Assembly: GCF_040530035.1 (NCBI RefSeq)
Contig: NZ_JBEWCD010000001.1
Span: forward strand, 1,116,001 to 1,180,000
Direction of reading: 5' to 3'
DNA: 64,000 nt
From: Roseibium sp. HPY-6
Lineage (GTDB): Bacteria; Pseudomonadota; Alphaproteobacteria; Rhizobiales; Stappiaceae
Below are positions 33,549 through 42,914 of the stretch, piece after piece. The notes under the pieces were generated by a model. It had not been told where the DNA came from. It did not search any database and worked only from the letters and a program-made list of their open reading frames with translations. Position numbers and translations under genes: made by a program. Position 1 is the first letter of the stretch, and every line of letters begins with the position of its first letter.

Positions 33549-33911
33549 TCATTCCAGTGACCATGCGCGCGCCAGTGGGTCGGTGCCTCGACTTGCGACT
33601 AGGTGTACTAGTCGGAGCCCCGCTCCCAACGATCGAAACAGTCGGCATTCTTCGGATAGGAATTGCCTGACACTCGCCAGCCATTCCGATTGGCCGCCGC
33701 GCTTCGCTCGAACGCATGCGTTTGCGCTGTTGTCTGATACGAACTCAAGCTCCCCGACGGTAAACCTGCCCACGTGTTCCTCAGGCTCGCCTTTCAATTC
33801 ATTCGGACCCAATAGACAACGCACTGTTTGAGCTTTTTTCCTCATCTTCAATGCACACTCCTTGACTGAAAAAAGAGATGAAACAGCCTCCATAAGATCA
33901 ACCAAATGCAT
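33549..33911 (-). CDS. Hypothetical phage-operon protein
   Basis: 120 residues starting MHLVDLMEAVSSLFSVKECA. The ATG overlaps the stop of the upstream gene (33911). No family recognised; the last third is weakly protein-like, so it may be truncated. Kept because of operon overlap and no better frame. Confidence 0.4.
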   Translation of the reverse strand: MHLVDLMEAVSSLFSVKECALKMRKKAQTVRCLLGPNELKGEPEEHVGRFTVGELEFVSDNSANACVRAKRGGQSEWLASVRQFLSEECRLFRSLGAGLRLVHLVASRGTDPLARAWSLE

Positions 33912-34327
33912 CAGGCAGCTTCCTCCGAGATGCCAGCCTGCACCGATTGATCGAGTTCATAAGAAAGCAGGACTGCCAACGTAATCGTCAGTGCTTCTGG
34001 ATTGATGTTCTTGGCGCGGGCATGGAGCGCGCCAAGGTCGAGACGGTCGAAACTCGTTACGAAGTCCCTGCGTGCAACGGTGCCCGGCTGGTTCACAATC
34101 ACCCAGGAGACTGCACTCAGCACGGGCGCTGACCAGTTACCGCGATTGGCCGGTGTATTGATCAGGCCGAAAACCAGGCGCAGATGCTCTGCGCCATGTT
34201 TTTTCAGCAAAGCGAGACAGGTTTTCCGTGCTTTGGATTGGTGGCGGCCTTCAGCACGCTTTGCTGATGACACAAAGTGAATGCCGAATTCTGACGCGAT
34301 TCTGTCCACGGCTGCACCTGACGCCAT
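33911..34327 (-). CDS. Hypothetical phage-operon protein
   Basis: 138 residues, helical (KARKTCLALLKKHGAEHLRL, FGLINTPANRGNWSAPVLSA). It starts in TAATG overlap with the gene above, so it is translationally coupled. Similar proteins occur in integrated phage-like elements of alphaproteobacteria, but I cannot name a family. Confidence 0.6.
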   Translation of the reverse strand: MASGAAVDRIASEFGIHFVSSAKRAEGRHQSKARKTCLALLKKHGAEHLRLVFGLINTPANRGNWSAPVLSAVSWVIVNQPGTVARRDFVTSFDRLDLGALHARAKNINPEALTITLAVLLSYELDQSVQAGISEEAA

Positions 34328-34749
34328 TAACGTCCCTCCTGGGGCTTTTGAGCTCCTTTCTGCAAAGCTGCGAACGAGGCTTCAGCCTGCGCGCGCGTAC
34401 TCAAACCTAAATGTTTATGCTTTGTTCTCATTCGTCTTCCTGCTTCGGCACTGATGTGACCTGTTCCGCTCCGCTTCGCACCTGATACATGATCTAAGTT
34501 CACGCTCTTGCCTGCTTCTTTGGACTTTAGGGCCGCCTTCAATCCTCTCAACTCCAGTGTCAGAAGCCGCGTGCGCGCTTTTTCCAGTGCGTATTCATCT
34601 TCAAGGCGTGCACTCGGCCTTTCTGCGCGCAGGCGATAGTGCGCCACACGCTCTCTTGCTGCCTCGATTTCGTCCTTAAGCCCGCTCACCGACCACTCCT
34701 TCGTTTCTGCGCCTGACCCAACACTCTCTATCGTCCTTTCCGGTTTCAA
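34327..34749 (-). CDS. Hypothetical phage-operon protein, coiled coil
   Basis: 140 residues. A charged helical stretch (EIEAARERVAHYRLRAERPS, YALEKARTRLLTLELRGLKA) suggests a coiled coil, followed by a basic tail. First gene of the minus-strand operon divergent from the S24 repressor; its promoter region contains the 34765 palindrome, so repression by that protein is likely. Confidence 0.6.
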   Translation of the reverse strand: MKPERTIESVGSGAETKEWSVSGLKDEIEAARERVAHYRLRAERPSARLEDEYALEKARTRLLTLELRGLKAALKSKEAGKSVNLDHVSGAKRSGTGHISAEAGRRMRTKHKHLGLSTRAQAEASFAALQKGAQKPQEGR

Positions 34750-34764
34750 ACTTCACGAAAAATC

Positions 34765-34781
34765 GTACGCAAATAACGTAC
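34765..34781. promoter_or_regulatory. Palindromic operator, GTACG-N7-CGTAC
   Basis: GTACGCAAATAACGTAC is a perfect 5-bp inverted repeat with a 7-bp spacer, 16 bp upstream of the 34749 start in the divergent region facing the S24 repressor gene. A close copy lies at 35674. Likely operator of that repressor. Confidence 0.6.
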
Positions 34782-34848
34782 ACTTGTCAACGCAGTTTTC
34801 ATACGATACAACTCTTCTCACATTGGGAAGAATTGCGGCACAACACAC

Positions 34849-35574
34849 ATGACCGAACCTGCGCAGACACTGCACGGCAAGCTTCAAAAGCTGAAGGAAA
34901 GATCGGGGCTCTCCTTGCGGGCGATCGCAAGAGAGATGGGTTATTCCCAGGCCTCTTCCATTCAGCGCTATTTCTCCGCGGATTACGGTGAGAATGGATT
35001 GCCGGCGAACTTCATCAGCAAGTTACTGGCCGTCCTTCCGGGAAAAGGAGACCCGGCCATAACACGGGATGAGATCCTTTTGCTCGCCGACGGGTCCGTG
35101 GCCGAAATCCAGCGCAAAACAACGTCTTTGCCTAAAACCGGTGTTCCGGTCGTTGGCGAGGTTGCTGCCGGACTCTGGATGGAAGCAGCCTTGTTCGAGA
35201 CAGAGAATGCTGAAGAATCAACGATTTCATACGACGTTCGCTTCCCCGCACAGGCCCAATACGTGGTCAAGGTGCGTGGCGAGTCCCTCAACAGGATTGC
35301 CGCCAATGGCGACCTGCTCCTGTGCGTCGACTATTTGGCCGCCGGAATCGAATTGAAGGAAAACGACCTGGTCCTTGTGGAGCGCTCGCGCGACAACGGT
35401 ATGACCATTGAACGCACGGCCAAACGTCTCGTCAGCCTCAATGGGAAGTCGGAGCTGATGCCGGAATCCGACGACCCGAGATTTCAGGAAACAATCGTTT
35501 ACCAGGAAGGCGACTTCGACCACACTGAGGTCAAGATCAAAGCCAAGATCGTCATGGTCTTCAAACCGCTCTAG
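34849..35574 (+). CDS. Phage-type S24 (CI/LexA-like) repressor
   Basis: 241 residues. N-terminal helix-turn-helix (LSLRAIAREMGYSQASSIQR) and C-terminal S24 autoprotease: predicted cleavage at Ala-Gly in GEVAAGLWM, catalytic Ser in VKVRGESLNRIAANGD, Lys in ERTAKRL. Such repressors cleave themselves on RecA activation. It probably controls the divergent operon and the gene at 35721 through the GTACG palindromes. Whether it also touches the SOS-box locus at 0-22 kb is unknown; the motifs differ. Confidence 0.85.
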   Translation: MTEPAQTLHGKLQKLKERSGLSLRAIAREMGYSQASSIQRYFSADYGENGLPANFISKLLAVLPGKGDPAITRDEILLLADGSVAEIQRKTTSLPKTGVPVVGEVAAGLWMEAALFETENAEESTISYDVRFPAQAQYVVKVRGESLNRIAANGDLLLCVDYLAAGIELKENDLVLVERSRDNGMTIERTAKRLVSLNGKSELMPESDDPRFQETIVYQEGDFDHTEVKIKAKIVMVFKPL

Positions 35575-35673
35575 GCTCATGTTCGTCCAGCGCCTCCTCG
35601 GCAGACTCACAACACTCAGAAACCCTCTCAAGCGTACGCATTCGCGTAAAACGGGATATTTTCAACTTGATTT

Positions 35674-35690
35674 GTACGTATTTTGCGTAT
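35674..35690. promoter_or_regulatory. Palindromic operator, second copy
   Basis: GTACGTATTTTGCGTAT matches the reverse complement of the 34765 site (GTACGTTATTTGCGTAC) at 14 of 17 positions. It lies 31 bp upstream of the 35721 gene. A weaker half-site GTACG occurs at 35634. Confidence 0.6.
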
Positions 35691-35720
35691 ATTCTGGATT
35701 GAGCTTGAAGGAGGCTGTGA

Positions 35721-36044
35721 ATGCAACCAAATCTCGATACATCGTTTTTCTCAATCATTTGCGAACTTGGAAATTCCTTATACACGCCAGAGATCGACTT
35801 GACCGATATGAGAAGGCTCCAACTCGTTGAGGATATTCGCAACGGCCAGATCGAAAATGTCAGGGCGGTGCTGGAGTTCAATCCCGAAGAAGGCTGGTGC
35901 AACAACATTACCGAGGAAGTGCTGGCTGAAGCGACAGATGGTAACGGGAGCCCGATCGCGGGATCGGTCGAGAATTGGTCTGACTATGGCACTGAACGCA
36001 TCGAAGCCCAGCGCGCGGGCGTCAGACGGCGGGTCGCGGCGTAG
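35721..36044 (+). CDS. Hypothetical phage-type protein
   Basis: 107 residues starting MQPNLDTSFFSIICELGNSL with GGAGG upstream. Acidic and helical, no signal peptide. Its promoter carries the second palindrome, so it belongs to the repressor's regulon, in the position of a cro-side or early gene. Not recognised. Confidence 0.6.
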   Translation: MQPNLDTSFFSIICELGNSLYTPEIDLTDMRRLQLVEDIRNGQIENVRAVLEFNPEEGWCNNITEEVLAEATDGNGSPIAGSVENWSDYGTERIEAQRAGVRRRVAA

Positions 36045-36090
36045 ACCGGCACGTCAGGCGCAGGCAAAAGACAGACCCGAAACTGAACCA

Positions 36091-36846
36091 TCAGACAAGT
36101 TTCATGACAGCGTCTCTTATCTCCTGAAGCTGACCTGAAAGGTCGCCCTTGAGACCTGCAAATCTGTGCGAAGGCACCGGCACGGAAATGGCGTAGATCA
36201 GGCCTACCGGGTCACGAAATGCAAATCCCGCCGCTGAAATACCCTGCGTATGCTCGTCCAGGTCCCACGCTATCCCAGTCGCCCGTATATCTTCAATCTC
36301 TTTGAGAAAATCCGACAGTGGCCTTTGCGCCTGGCCATCGGCCTTCAGCTCTCGGGCAGCGATGGAAACGACTTTGTCATCTTCGAGCAGTGACAGCGCG
36401 GCCTTGCCGTTTGCGGTGTCGGTCATCGGGAAGACCTCACCGACCGCCGAAACGGTTCTAAGACGGTGCGTGCCAATCACCTGATCGAGAAACACCATGT
36501 GATCATCGCGGAAAACGGCAAGATCCACGGTCTCTTTTGTGCGTTTCGCAAGCTCGGTCAGAACCGGGTGCACCAACTCGGTCATGTTGACACGGCCTGC
36601 CGCGGCCAAGGACTGGATTTCTGAACCCAGACGCAGTCCTCCTTCGGACGAAGACGACATCACCAGCCGTTCGGCAAGCAGAGCGTTGACAATCCGCTGT
36701 ACCGTAGAGCGGGGCAAATGTACGCGTTCCGCGATTTGCCCCAGGCTAAGCCCGGCATTGTCGTTCTTGAGGACCCTTAATATCTCGGCTGCACGCGCGA
36801 TAACCTGAACGCCTTGATTCGATTGAGTTTTCTTCTCTGCTTCCAT
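36091..36846 (-). CDS. IclR-family transcriptional regulator
   Basis: About 251 residues from the ATG at 36846. Winged helix (VIARAAEILRVLKNDNAGLS, LPRSTVQRIVNALLAERLVM) and the effector domain (VDLAVFRDDHMVFLDQVIGT). It is divergent to the cyclase operon and likely regulates it; IclR regulators commonly control catabolic operons. Confidence 0.88.
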   Translation of the reverse strand: MEAEKKTQSNQGVQVIARAAEILRVLKNDNAGLSLGQIAERVHLPRSTVQRIVNALLAERLVMSSSSEGGLRLGSEIQSLAAAGRVNMTELVHPVLTELAKRTKETVDLAVFRDDHMVFLDQVIGTHRLRTVSAVGEVFPMTDTANGKAALSLLEDDKVVSIAARELKADGQAQRPLSDFLKEIEDIRATGIAWDLDEHTQGISAAGFAFRDPVGLIYAISVPVPSHRFAGLKGDLSGQLQEIRDAVMKLV

Positions 36847-37022
36847 CGACAACACCAATTCTGCCCTCTTTGATCTGATGCTGGAATCGCTTTTTTGCAC
36901 AGCGCCAAACGCAGCATATAGGTCAATTTTCAAAATCTGTCGAGATTCACTCTTGACCACATTATGATGCATCTGTACCGTTTAGCAATACAGTGATACA
37001 CCGACTGACGGGAGGAACACAT

Positions 37023-37862
37023 ATGTCAGTTATGATTCGCGGCATCGAGTTTCAGGACAACCTGAACAACGATATGGGTGTTGAGTTTTACAACCTCTCC
37101 CACCGCTATGGCTTTCAATGCCCCAACTGGCCTTACTTCCAGGACGTCCAGATCGACCGTAAGCACTACATGGCGAAATCCGGGGTGCTGTCACAGACCA
37201 TCACCACGACCATGCACGTGACGACCCATATCGATGCACCGGCTCACGTGGTGCAGGGCACACCGTTCATCGACGAGGTGCCGCTGCCGCATTTCTTCGG
37301 GTCCGGCCTCGTTGTCTCGGTACCGAAGCAGAAATGGGAGCAGATCACCGCTGACGATCTGGAAAAGGCTTGCGGACATGCAATTCGCAAGAACGATGTC
37401 CTGATCATCAACACCGGTTGGCACAAGCAATACGAAGACGGCGATTATTTCGCCTATTGCCCTGGCCTTGTTCCGTCCGCTGCCGACTGGATGGTCGAAA
37501 AAGGCGTCAAGGTCGTCGGACATGACACGCAGGCCAATGACCATCCGCTCGCAACGGCAATCGGACCCCAGCGCAATGGCCCCATCTTGCCGCACCTGGA
37601 GGCGGAATATCTTGAATGGTCCGGTGGACGCGACTGGAAAGACGATTTTCCTGAGTGGGAACCGGTGCACAACACGCTCTTTTCCAATGGAATTTTGGGA
37701 ATTGAGAACGTCGGCGGTGACCTCGATGCAGTCACGGGCAAACGCTGTACCTTCGCCTTTTTCCCATGGAACTGGGACCGCGGCGACGGTTGCATCATTC
37801 GCCTCGTCGCAATGATCGACCGAGGTCAGCAATACCGCATCGAGCCCGGTGAAGAATTCTAG
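37023..37862 (+). CDS. Cyclase-family hydrolase (kynurenine-formamidase-like)
   Basis: About 279 residues from the ATG at 37023 behind GGGAGGAA. TMHVTTHIDAPAHVVQG carries the HxTxHxDxPxH metal signature and VVGHDTQANDHPLA the second ligand block of the cyclase/KynB superfamily. Metal-dependent hydrolysis of an amide or lactone is expected. First gene of the operon. Confidence 0.88.
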   Translation: MSVMIRGIEFQDNLNNDMGVEFYNLSHRYGFQCPNWPYFQDVQIDRKHYMAKSGVLSQTITTTMHVTTHIDAPAHVVQGTPFIDEVPLPHFFGSGLVVSVPKQKWEQITADDLEKACGHAIRKNDVLIINTGWHKQYEDGDYFAYCPGLVPSAADWMVEKGVKVVGHDTQANDHPLATAIGPQRNGPILPHLEAEYLEWSGGRDWKDDFPEWEPVHNTLFSNGILGIENVGGDLDAVTGKRCTFAFFPWNWDRGDGCIIRLVAMIDRGQQYRIEPGEEF

Positions 37863-37875
37863 GACATCATGACCT

Positions 37876-37900
37876 GGACCGCCGCTCCAGTTGGCGGTCC
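37876..37900 (+). other. Hairpin between first and second operon genes
   Basis: GGACCGCC-GCTCCAGTT-GGCGGTCC is a perfect 8-bp stem with no U-tract. It sits between the cyclase and cupin genes and may tune RNA stability rather than terminate. Confidence 0.4.
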
Positions 37901-37924
37901 GCTTGTCGCGTCTGGGAGGAAGCG

Positions 37925-38272
37925 ATGCATGTAAAGCGTTTCGACGATGCAGAACCTTATGAAGCCCCCAACCACCATGGGGTGGTTGGTTTGCGCCTGC
38001 AGGGATTTGAAAGCAGCGGCCCGCAAAATCAATGGATCGGACTCAGCCAGTTTTTGCCTGGCGGTGGCGCAGGCCCGGATTCCACGCCCTTTGAAAAGGT
38101 CTATGTCGTCCTGGAAGGTGAAATGACCGTCATGGCCGACGGCACCGAGACGGTCTTGAAGAAATACGACAGCTGCACCATCGCCCCCGATGAAGTGCGG
38201 ACGATTGAGAACCGCTCCAATCACACCTCTACGATGCTTGTCGTTATTCCCTATCCGCCGGAGGTAAACTGA
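37925..38272 (+). CDS. Small cupin-domain protein
   Basis: 115 residues, one cupin barrel (LPGGGAGPDSTPFEKVYVVL, EGEMTVMADGTETVLKKYDS). The first histidine pair is reduced, so metal binding is uncertain. It ends in ATGA-type overlap with the SDR gene. Likely an auxiliary enzyme of the pathway. Confidence 0.8.
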   Translation: MHVKRFDDAEPYEAPNHHGVVGLRLQGFESSGPQNQWIGLSQFLPGGGAGPDSTPFEKVYVVLEGEMTVMADGTETVLKKYDSCTIAPDEVRTIENRSNHTSTMLVVIPYPPEVN

Positions 38273-39072
38273 TGGCTGATATATGGACCCACCCGCTCGA
38301 ATTGTTCGACATCAAAGGCAAGGTTGCCCTTGTAACAGGTGCAACAGGCGCCTTCGGTGCTGTCGCGGCCAACGCATTAGCCGGAGCCGGATGTGACCTC
38401 ATACTGGCCGCAGGCAACAGCGAAGCGCTCGAAAAGATTGCCGAAGAGTGCCGCGCCAAAGGCGCTGCCGTCGAGACGGTGAACAAGCGCCCGTCGACTG
38501 CAGAAACCTGCGATGAGATGGTGGAAAATTGCGTTAGGCACCACGGATCGCTTGACATTCTTGTCGTTGCCTCCGGCATGAACAAGGTCGCAAAAATAAA
38601 CGACATGGCGCCGGAAGATTTCAGCAATGTCATGGAAGCCAATGTCACCCAGTCCTGGCTGCTGGCCCGGTCTGCTACGGCGCAGATGATGCAGCAGCCG
38701 CACGGCGGCAAGATCGTACTGGTATCCTCGGCGCGTGGCCTTCTCGGACATCCTGCCGGCTACACGGCCTACTGCGCCTCAAAGGCTGCGGTCGACGGCA
38801 TCACCAAGGCGCTCGGCTGCGAACTCGGCGCCGACAACATCACCGTCAATGCAATCGCACCGACCGTTTTCCGCTCGCCGCTGACTTCGTGGATGTTCGA
38901 GGATGACGAATTGGCAAAGGGCTTTCGAGACGGATTTCTCGCCCGCGTGCCCAAGGGCCGCCTCGGCGAGCCTGAGGATCTGATCGGCCCCCTATTATTC
39001 CTGTCCTCCAAAGCATCCGATTTCTACACGGGGCACATCCTTTATGCCGATGGCGGATACACGGCGGGATAG
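38272..39072 (+). CDS. Short-chain dehydrogenase/reductase
   Basis: 266 residues. Cofactor motif VTGATGAFGAVAANAL (TGxxxGxG variant), YTAYCASKAAV with catalytic Tyr-x3-Lys and upstream VSSARGL Ser. NAD(P)-dependent alcohol/ketone interconversion. Four bases from the next gene. Confidence 0.9.
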   Translation: MADIWTHPLELFDIKGKVALVTGATGAFGAVAANALAGAGCDLILAAGNSEALEKIAEECRAKGAAVETVNKRPSTAETCDEMVENCVRHHGSLDILVVASGMNKVAKINDMAPEDFSNVMEANVTQSWLLARSATAQMMQQPHGGKIVLVSSARGLLGHPAGYTAYCASKAAVDGITKALGCELGADNITVNAIAPTVFRSPLTSWMFEDDELAKGFRDGFLARVPKGRLGEPEDLIGPLLFLSSKASDFYTGHILYADGGYTAG

Positions 39073-39075
39073 AAA

Positions 39076-39999
39076 ATGAGCGAGAGCAAGAACATCGCTG
39101 TTCTAGGTGCTGGTCTCATGGGCCATGGCATCGCACTGACCTTCGCACGCAACGGCCATTCCGTTCGGGTCTTTGATGCCTATGAGGCAAGCCTGGAAAC
39201 GCTTCACGAACGGGTGCGCACAAGCCTGACCGCGCTCGGTTCGACTGCGGAAAAAACCGAAGAAGCGATCACGCGCATCACTCCGTTTGCGGACCTTGCC
39301 GCGAGCGTCGCCAATGCAGACGTCATATTCGAGGCAGCTCCGGAAAAACTTGACCTGAAGCGCGCACTCTTTGCCGAGGCAGAGCGCCATGCGCCTCAAG
39401 ACACGCTGTTTGCATCCAACACTTCGGTGATTCCGATCACCAGGATCATGTCGGATCTCAAGGATCGCGCACGTGCACTGGGAACACATTGGTGGAACCC
39501 GCCGCACATGATCCCACTGGTCGAGGTCATCCGCACCGAATGGACATCGGACGCGGCGATGATTGCGGCGACCGACCTGCTCACTTCGGTCGGCAAGACA
39601 CCTGTACGTGTTGAAAAGGATGTCGCCGGTTTCATCGGCAATCGGCTGCAACACGCGATGTGGCGCGAGGCGATCAACCTTGTCGAAAAGGGTGTGTGTA
39701 CGGCAAGCGATGTCGACACCGTCGTCAATACCAGCTTTGGCCGGCGCCTTTCGGTGCTTGGACCGCTTGCCAACGCCGATCTGGTCGGAACGGATCTGAC
39801 GCTCGACATCCATGAAAACGTATTGGCCGATCTGGACAATCGGCCCTCCCCTTCCCCGTATCTGCGCGCTCTTGTTGAAGCAGGAAAGCTCGGGATGAAA
39901 ACCGGTGAAGGATTTCAAAGCTGGACGCCGGAGGAAGCGGACGAAGTTCGCCAGCGCGTCGCAGCTCATTTGCGGGAGCTTGAAACCATCTTGAGCTGA
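39076..39999 (+). CDS. 3-hydroxyacyl-CoA dehydrogenase family protein
   Basis: 307 residues. Rossmann motif AVLGAGLMGHGIALTFARNG, ASNTSVIPITRI, GTHWWNPPHMIPLVEVI with the catalytic His, and GFIGNRLQHAMWREAINLVE. Single-domain form without a hydratase; close in plan to L-carnitine or gulonate dehydrogenases. With BKACE nearby it could produce a beta-keto acid for cleavage. Confidence 0.85.
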   Translation: MSESKNIAVLGAGLMGHGIALTFARNGHSVRVFDAYEASLETLHERVRTSLTALGSTAEKTEEAITRITPFADLAASVANADVIFEAAPEKLDLKRALFAEAERHAPQDTLFASNTSVIPITRIMSDLKDRARALGTHWWNPPHMIPLVEVIRTEWTSDAAMIAATDLLTSVGKTPVRVEKDVAGFIGNRLQHAMWREAINLVEKGVCTASDVDTVVNTSFGRRLSVLGPLANADLVGTDLTLDIHENVLADLDNRPSPSPYLRALVEAGKLGMKTGEGFQSWTPEEADEVRQRVAAHLRELETILS

Positions 40000-40041
40000 T
40001 GTGGCTTAGACACGCGACCAGCGCATCCGGGAGGAAAGACG

Positions 40042-41328
40042 ATGACGCTCACAGGAAAGAAATTCGGCATTACCCGCCGTGGATTTATCGCGGGTGCCAG
40101 CGCAGGACTTGCAGCACCGGCGATCCTGACACGAACACGCGCCTATGCGGCAGATCCGGTCATCAAGATCGGTCATGTCAGCCCGCGGACAGGGCCGCTC
40201 GCCGGATTTGCAGAGGCAGACGACTTTGTCCTTGCCGGCATCCAAAAAGCCCTTGCCGGTGGAATTGAAAACAACAACAGATCCTACAAGATCGAAATCA
40301 TTTCCAAGGACAGCCAGTCCAATCCGAACCGCGCGGCCGAAGTGGCCTCCGAACTGATCCTCAGTGATGAAGTCGATATTCTGGTCGGAGCGTCGACACC
40401 CGACACGACAAACCCCATCTCGGACCAGGCCGAACTCAACGAGGTGCCCTGTATCACCACCGACTGCCCCTGGCAGCCTTACTTCTTTGGCCGGAACGGC
40501 GATCCGGCGCAGGGCTTCGACTTCACCTATCATTTCTTCTGGGGCCTGGAAGACGTGATCAAAGCCTTCCTGGCGCTCTGGGAAGAAGCCGGTGTCGACA
40601 GAACGGTCGGCGGCCTGTTCCCGAACGATGCGGACGGCAACGCCTGGGGCGACGACAAGGTCGGTTTCCCGCCTGCGCTGATCGGAAGCGGTTTCGAACT
40701 GACCGATCCGGGCAGGTATCAACCCCTGACAGACGATTTCTCGTCCCAGATCTCCGCGTTCAAGGAAGCTGGCTGCGAGATCGTCACCGGCAACATGATC
40801 CCGCCGGACTTCGCCACCTTCTGGTCCCAGTCGGCACAGCAGGGATTCCAGCCAAAGGTGGTCACAATCGGCAAGGCTCTTTTGTTCCCGTCGGTCATTG
40901 AATCACTCGGTGAGCGCGGTGACGGGCTCACCTCCGAAATCTGGTGGACACCGGACCACCCGTTCTCATCTTCCCTGACAGGGGAAAGCGCCAGGCAACT
41001 CGCCGACGGCTACGTGAATGCGTCAGGCCGGCCCTGGACGCAGCCGATCGGGTTCAAGCACGCGCTCTTTGAGGTAACTGCCGATGTCATCAAGCGCAGC
41101 GCAGACCTGGACGACCCCAACGCAACGCTGGAAGCCATACAGGCAACCGACCTTCCAACTGTTGTCGGGCACGTCAACTGGGGCTTCGGCCCGGTGAAAA
41201 ACGTCTCCAAGACACCGCTTGTCGCCGGGCAGTGGCAGAAGGGGGCAAACGGCATGGAACTGGTCATTACGTCCAATCACAGCGCACCTGAGATCCCCAC
41301 AACAGGTGAACTGAAACTGCTGTCGTAA
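40042..41328 (+). CDS. Liv-type ABC substrate-binding protein, Tat-exported
   Basis: 428 residues. Tat signal TRRGFIAGASAGLAAPAILT, then a type I periplasmic binding fold (KIGHVSPRTGPLAGFAEADD, LILSDEVDILVGASTPDTTN). Longer than classical LivJ. It supplies the importer encoded just downstream. Confidence 0.9.
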   Translation: MTLTGKKFGITRRGFIAGASAGLAAPAILTRTRAYAADPVIKIGHVSPRTGPLAGFAEADDFVLAGIQKALAGGIENNNRSYKIEIISKDSQSNPNRAAEVASELILSDEVDILVGASTPDTTNPISDQAELNEVPCITTDCPWQPYFFGRNGDPAQGFDFTYHFFWGLEDVIKAFLALWEEAGVDRTVGGLFPNDADGNAWGDDKVGFPPALIGSGFELTDPGRYQPLTDDFSSQISAFKEAGCEIVTGNMIPPDFATFWSQSAQQGFQPKVVTIGKALLFPSVIESLGERGDGLTSEIWWTPDHPFSSSLTGESARQLADGYVNASGRPWTQPIGFKHALFEVTADVIKRSADLDDPNATLEAIQATDLPTVVGHVNWGFGPVKNVSKTPLVAGQWQKGANGMELVITSNHSAPEIPTTGELKLLS

Positions 41329-41394
41329 TGCACCGCTGGTGCACGGCGACCGACGTCGTGCACCAGCTCCGGACCATTCAGTCAAGGGATATCC

Positions 41395-42123
41395 ATGGCG
41401 CTCGTTCTTGAACTCAAGGACCTTTCGAAAGCTTACGGCGCGATAACCGTCGCCGACGAGCTCTCCTATCAGCTGGCCCAAGGCGAAGCGCTCGGCGTGA
41501 TCGGACCGAACGGCGCCGGCAAAACCTCCATGTTCAATCTGATCACCGGCACGGTTCGGGCAGACCATGGACAGATACTGTTCAATGGCGCCGACGTTAC
41601 GCGCATGTCGGCCGCGAAAAGATGTCGTCTCGGCATAGCGCGGTCCTTTCAGATACCCCAACCGTTCAGCAACATGACCGTTTTCGAAAACGTTCTGGTC
41701 GCCGCAACTCACGGCGCAAAATTGCCGTCGGCAATGGCGGACAAACACTGCCTTGAAATGTTGCAGCTGACGGGCTTGATCGACAAGGCGAATGATGTCT
41801 CCGGTTCGCTCACACTGCTGGGCCGGAAACGCCTGGAATTGGCAAGAGCTCTTTGCGCGCAGCCGAAGTTGCTCCTGCTGGACGAAATCGCAGGCGGTTT
41901 GACCGAAGGCGAGTGCCACGCGCTGGTTCAGACCATCAATACGATCCGGTCGACCGGCATATCCATCATCTGGATCGAGCACATCGTCCACGCCCTGCTG
42001 TCGGTGGCCGACCGGCTCATCGTAGTCGATTTTGGCCGCAAGATCGCGGACGGCGCCCCGAAGGAAACGATGGCCAGCCGCGAAGTTCAAGAGATCTATA
42101 TGGGGGTCGATGCCGATGTCTGA
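41395..42123 (+). CDS. Liv-type ABC ATPase (LivG-like)
   Basis: 242 residues. Walker A GPNGAGKTS, Q-loop region RSFQIPQPFSNMTVFENVLV, degenerate signature LTLLGRKRLELARAL, Walker B LLLLDEIAGGL. The signature lacks the canonical LSGGQ, as in some LivG proteins. Its stop overlaps the start of the next ATPase gene by 8 bp. Confidence 0.9.
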   Translation: MALVLELKDLSKAYGAITVADELSYQLAQGEALGVIGPNGAGKTSMFNLITGTVRADHGQILFNGADVTRMSAAKRCRLGIARSFQIPQPFSNMTVFENVLVAATHGAKLPSAMADKHCLEMLQLTGLIDKANDVSGSLTLLGRKRLELARALCAQPKLLLLDEIAGGLTEGECHALVQTINTIRSTGISIIWIEHIVHALLSVADRLIVVDFGRKIADGAPKETMASREVQEIYMGVDADV

Positions 42124-42820
42124 CCCGCTTTTGTCAACACGCGCTCTTGATGCGCACTACGGGGACATTCAGGCTCTTTTCGGCGTCGATGTATCCATTG
42201 ATAGAGGTGAAGTGATTGCGATCATCGGCGCCAATGGCGCTGGCAAGACAACATTGATGCGCTCGATTACCGGGCTGCTGCCCAACGGAAACGGCATGGT
42301 GAGCTTTCGCAATCAGCCGATCGGCGCTTCCCGGGCCGACCAGATCGCGAAACTGGGCATTGCGATGGTGCCCGAGGGCCGTCAGCTGTTCCAGTCTCTC
42401 TCGGTCGAGGAAAACCTCGTTATCGGTGGCCAGATGAACCGAAAGGGTCCATGGGACCTGCAAAAGGTCTTTCAGCTGTTTCCCGTTCTGAAGGAAAGAC
42501 GCGCCGTGCCGGCAACGGCCCTGTCCGGCGGCCAGCAACAAATGGTCGCCATCGGGCGCGCGCTGATGTCGAACCCGGAGCTCATCCTCTTTGACGAGAT
42601 CAGCCTGGGCCTTGCGCCCATCATCATCAAGTCGATCTACGAAGCGCTGCCGGACATCATCGGTGAAGGCATGAGCGCCATTATCGTTGAGCAGGACATT
42701 GCCAAGGCTCTCAGCGTCGCTGGCAGGGTCTATTGCATGCAGGAAGGCAGGATCTCGCTTGAAGGCCGTTCGAATGAACTGTCCCGGGAACAGATCAGTG
42801 CTGCCTATTTCGGAGTCTGA
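42116..42820 (+). CDS. Liv-type ABC ATPase (LivF-like)
   Basis: About 234 residues from the ATG at 42116. Walker A GANGAGKTT, signature LSGGQQQMVAIGRAL, Walker B LILFDEISLGLAP. Pairs with the LivG-like subunit. Confidence 0.92.
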   Translation: MSDPLLSTRALDAHYGDIQALFGVDVSIDRGEVIAIIGANGAGKTTLMRSITGLLPNGNGMVSFRNQPIGASRADQIAKLGIAMVPEGRQLFQSLSVEENLVIGGQMNRKGPWDLQKVFQLFPVLKERRAVPATALSGGQQQMVAIGRALMSNPELILFDEISLGLAPIIIKSIYEALPDIIGEGMSAIIVEQDIAKALSVAGRVYCMQEGRISLEGRSNELSREQISAAYFGV

Positions 42821-42914
42821 CGCATGGATCGGAAGATGACCACAACGACACCGCCGCACCGGCAATTTCCAATCGGCAATCCCGCGTCTTCGCCCTACCC
42901 GAAAGGCAACTAGA

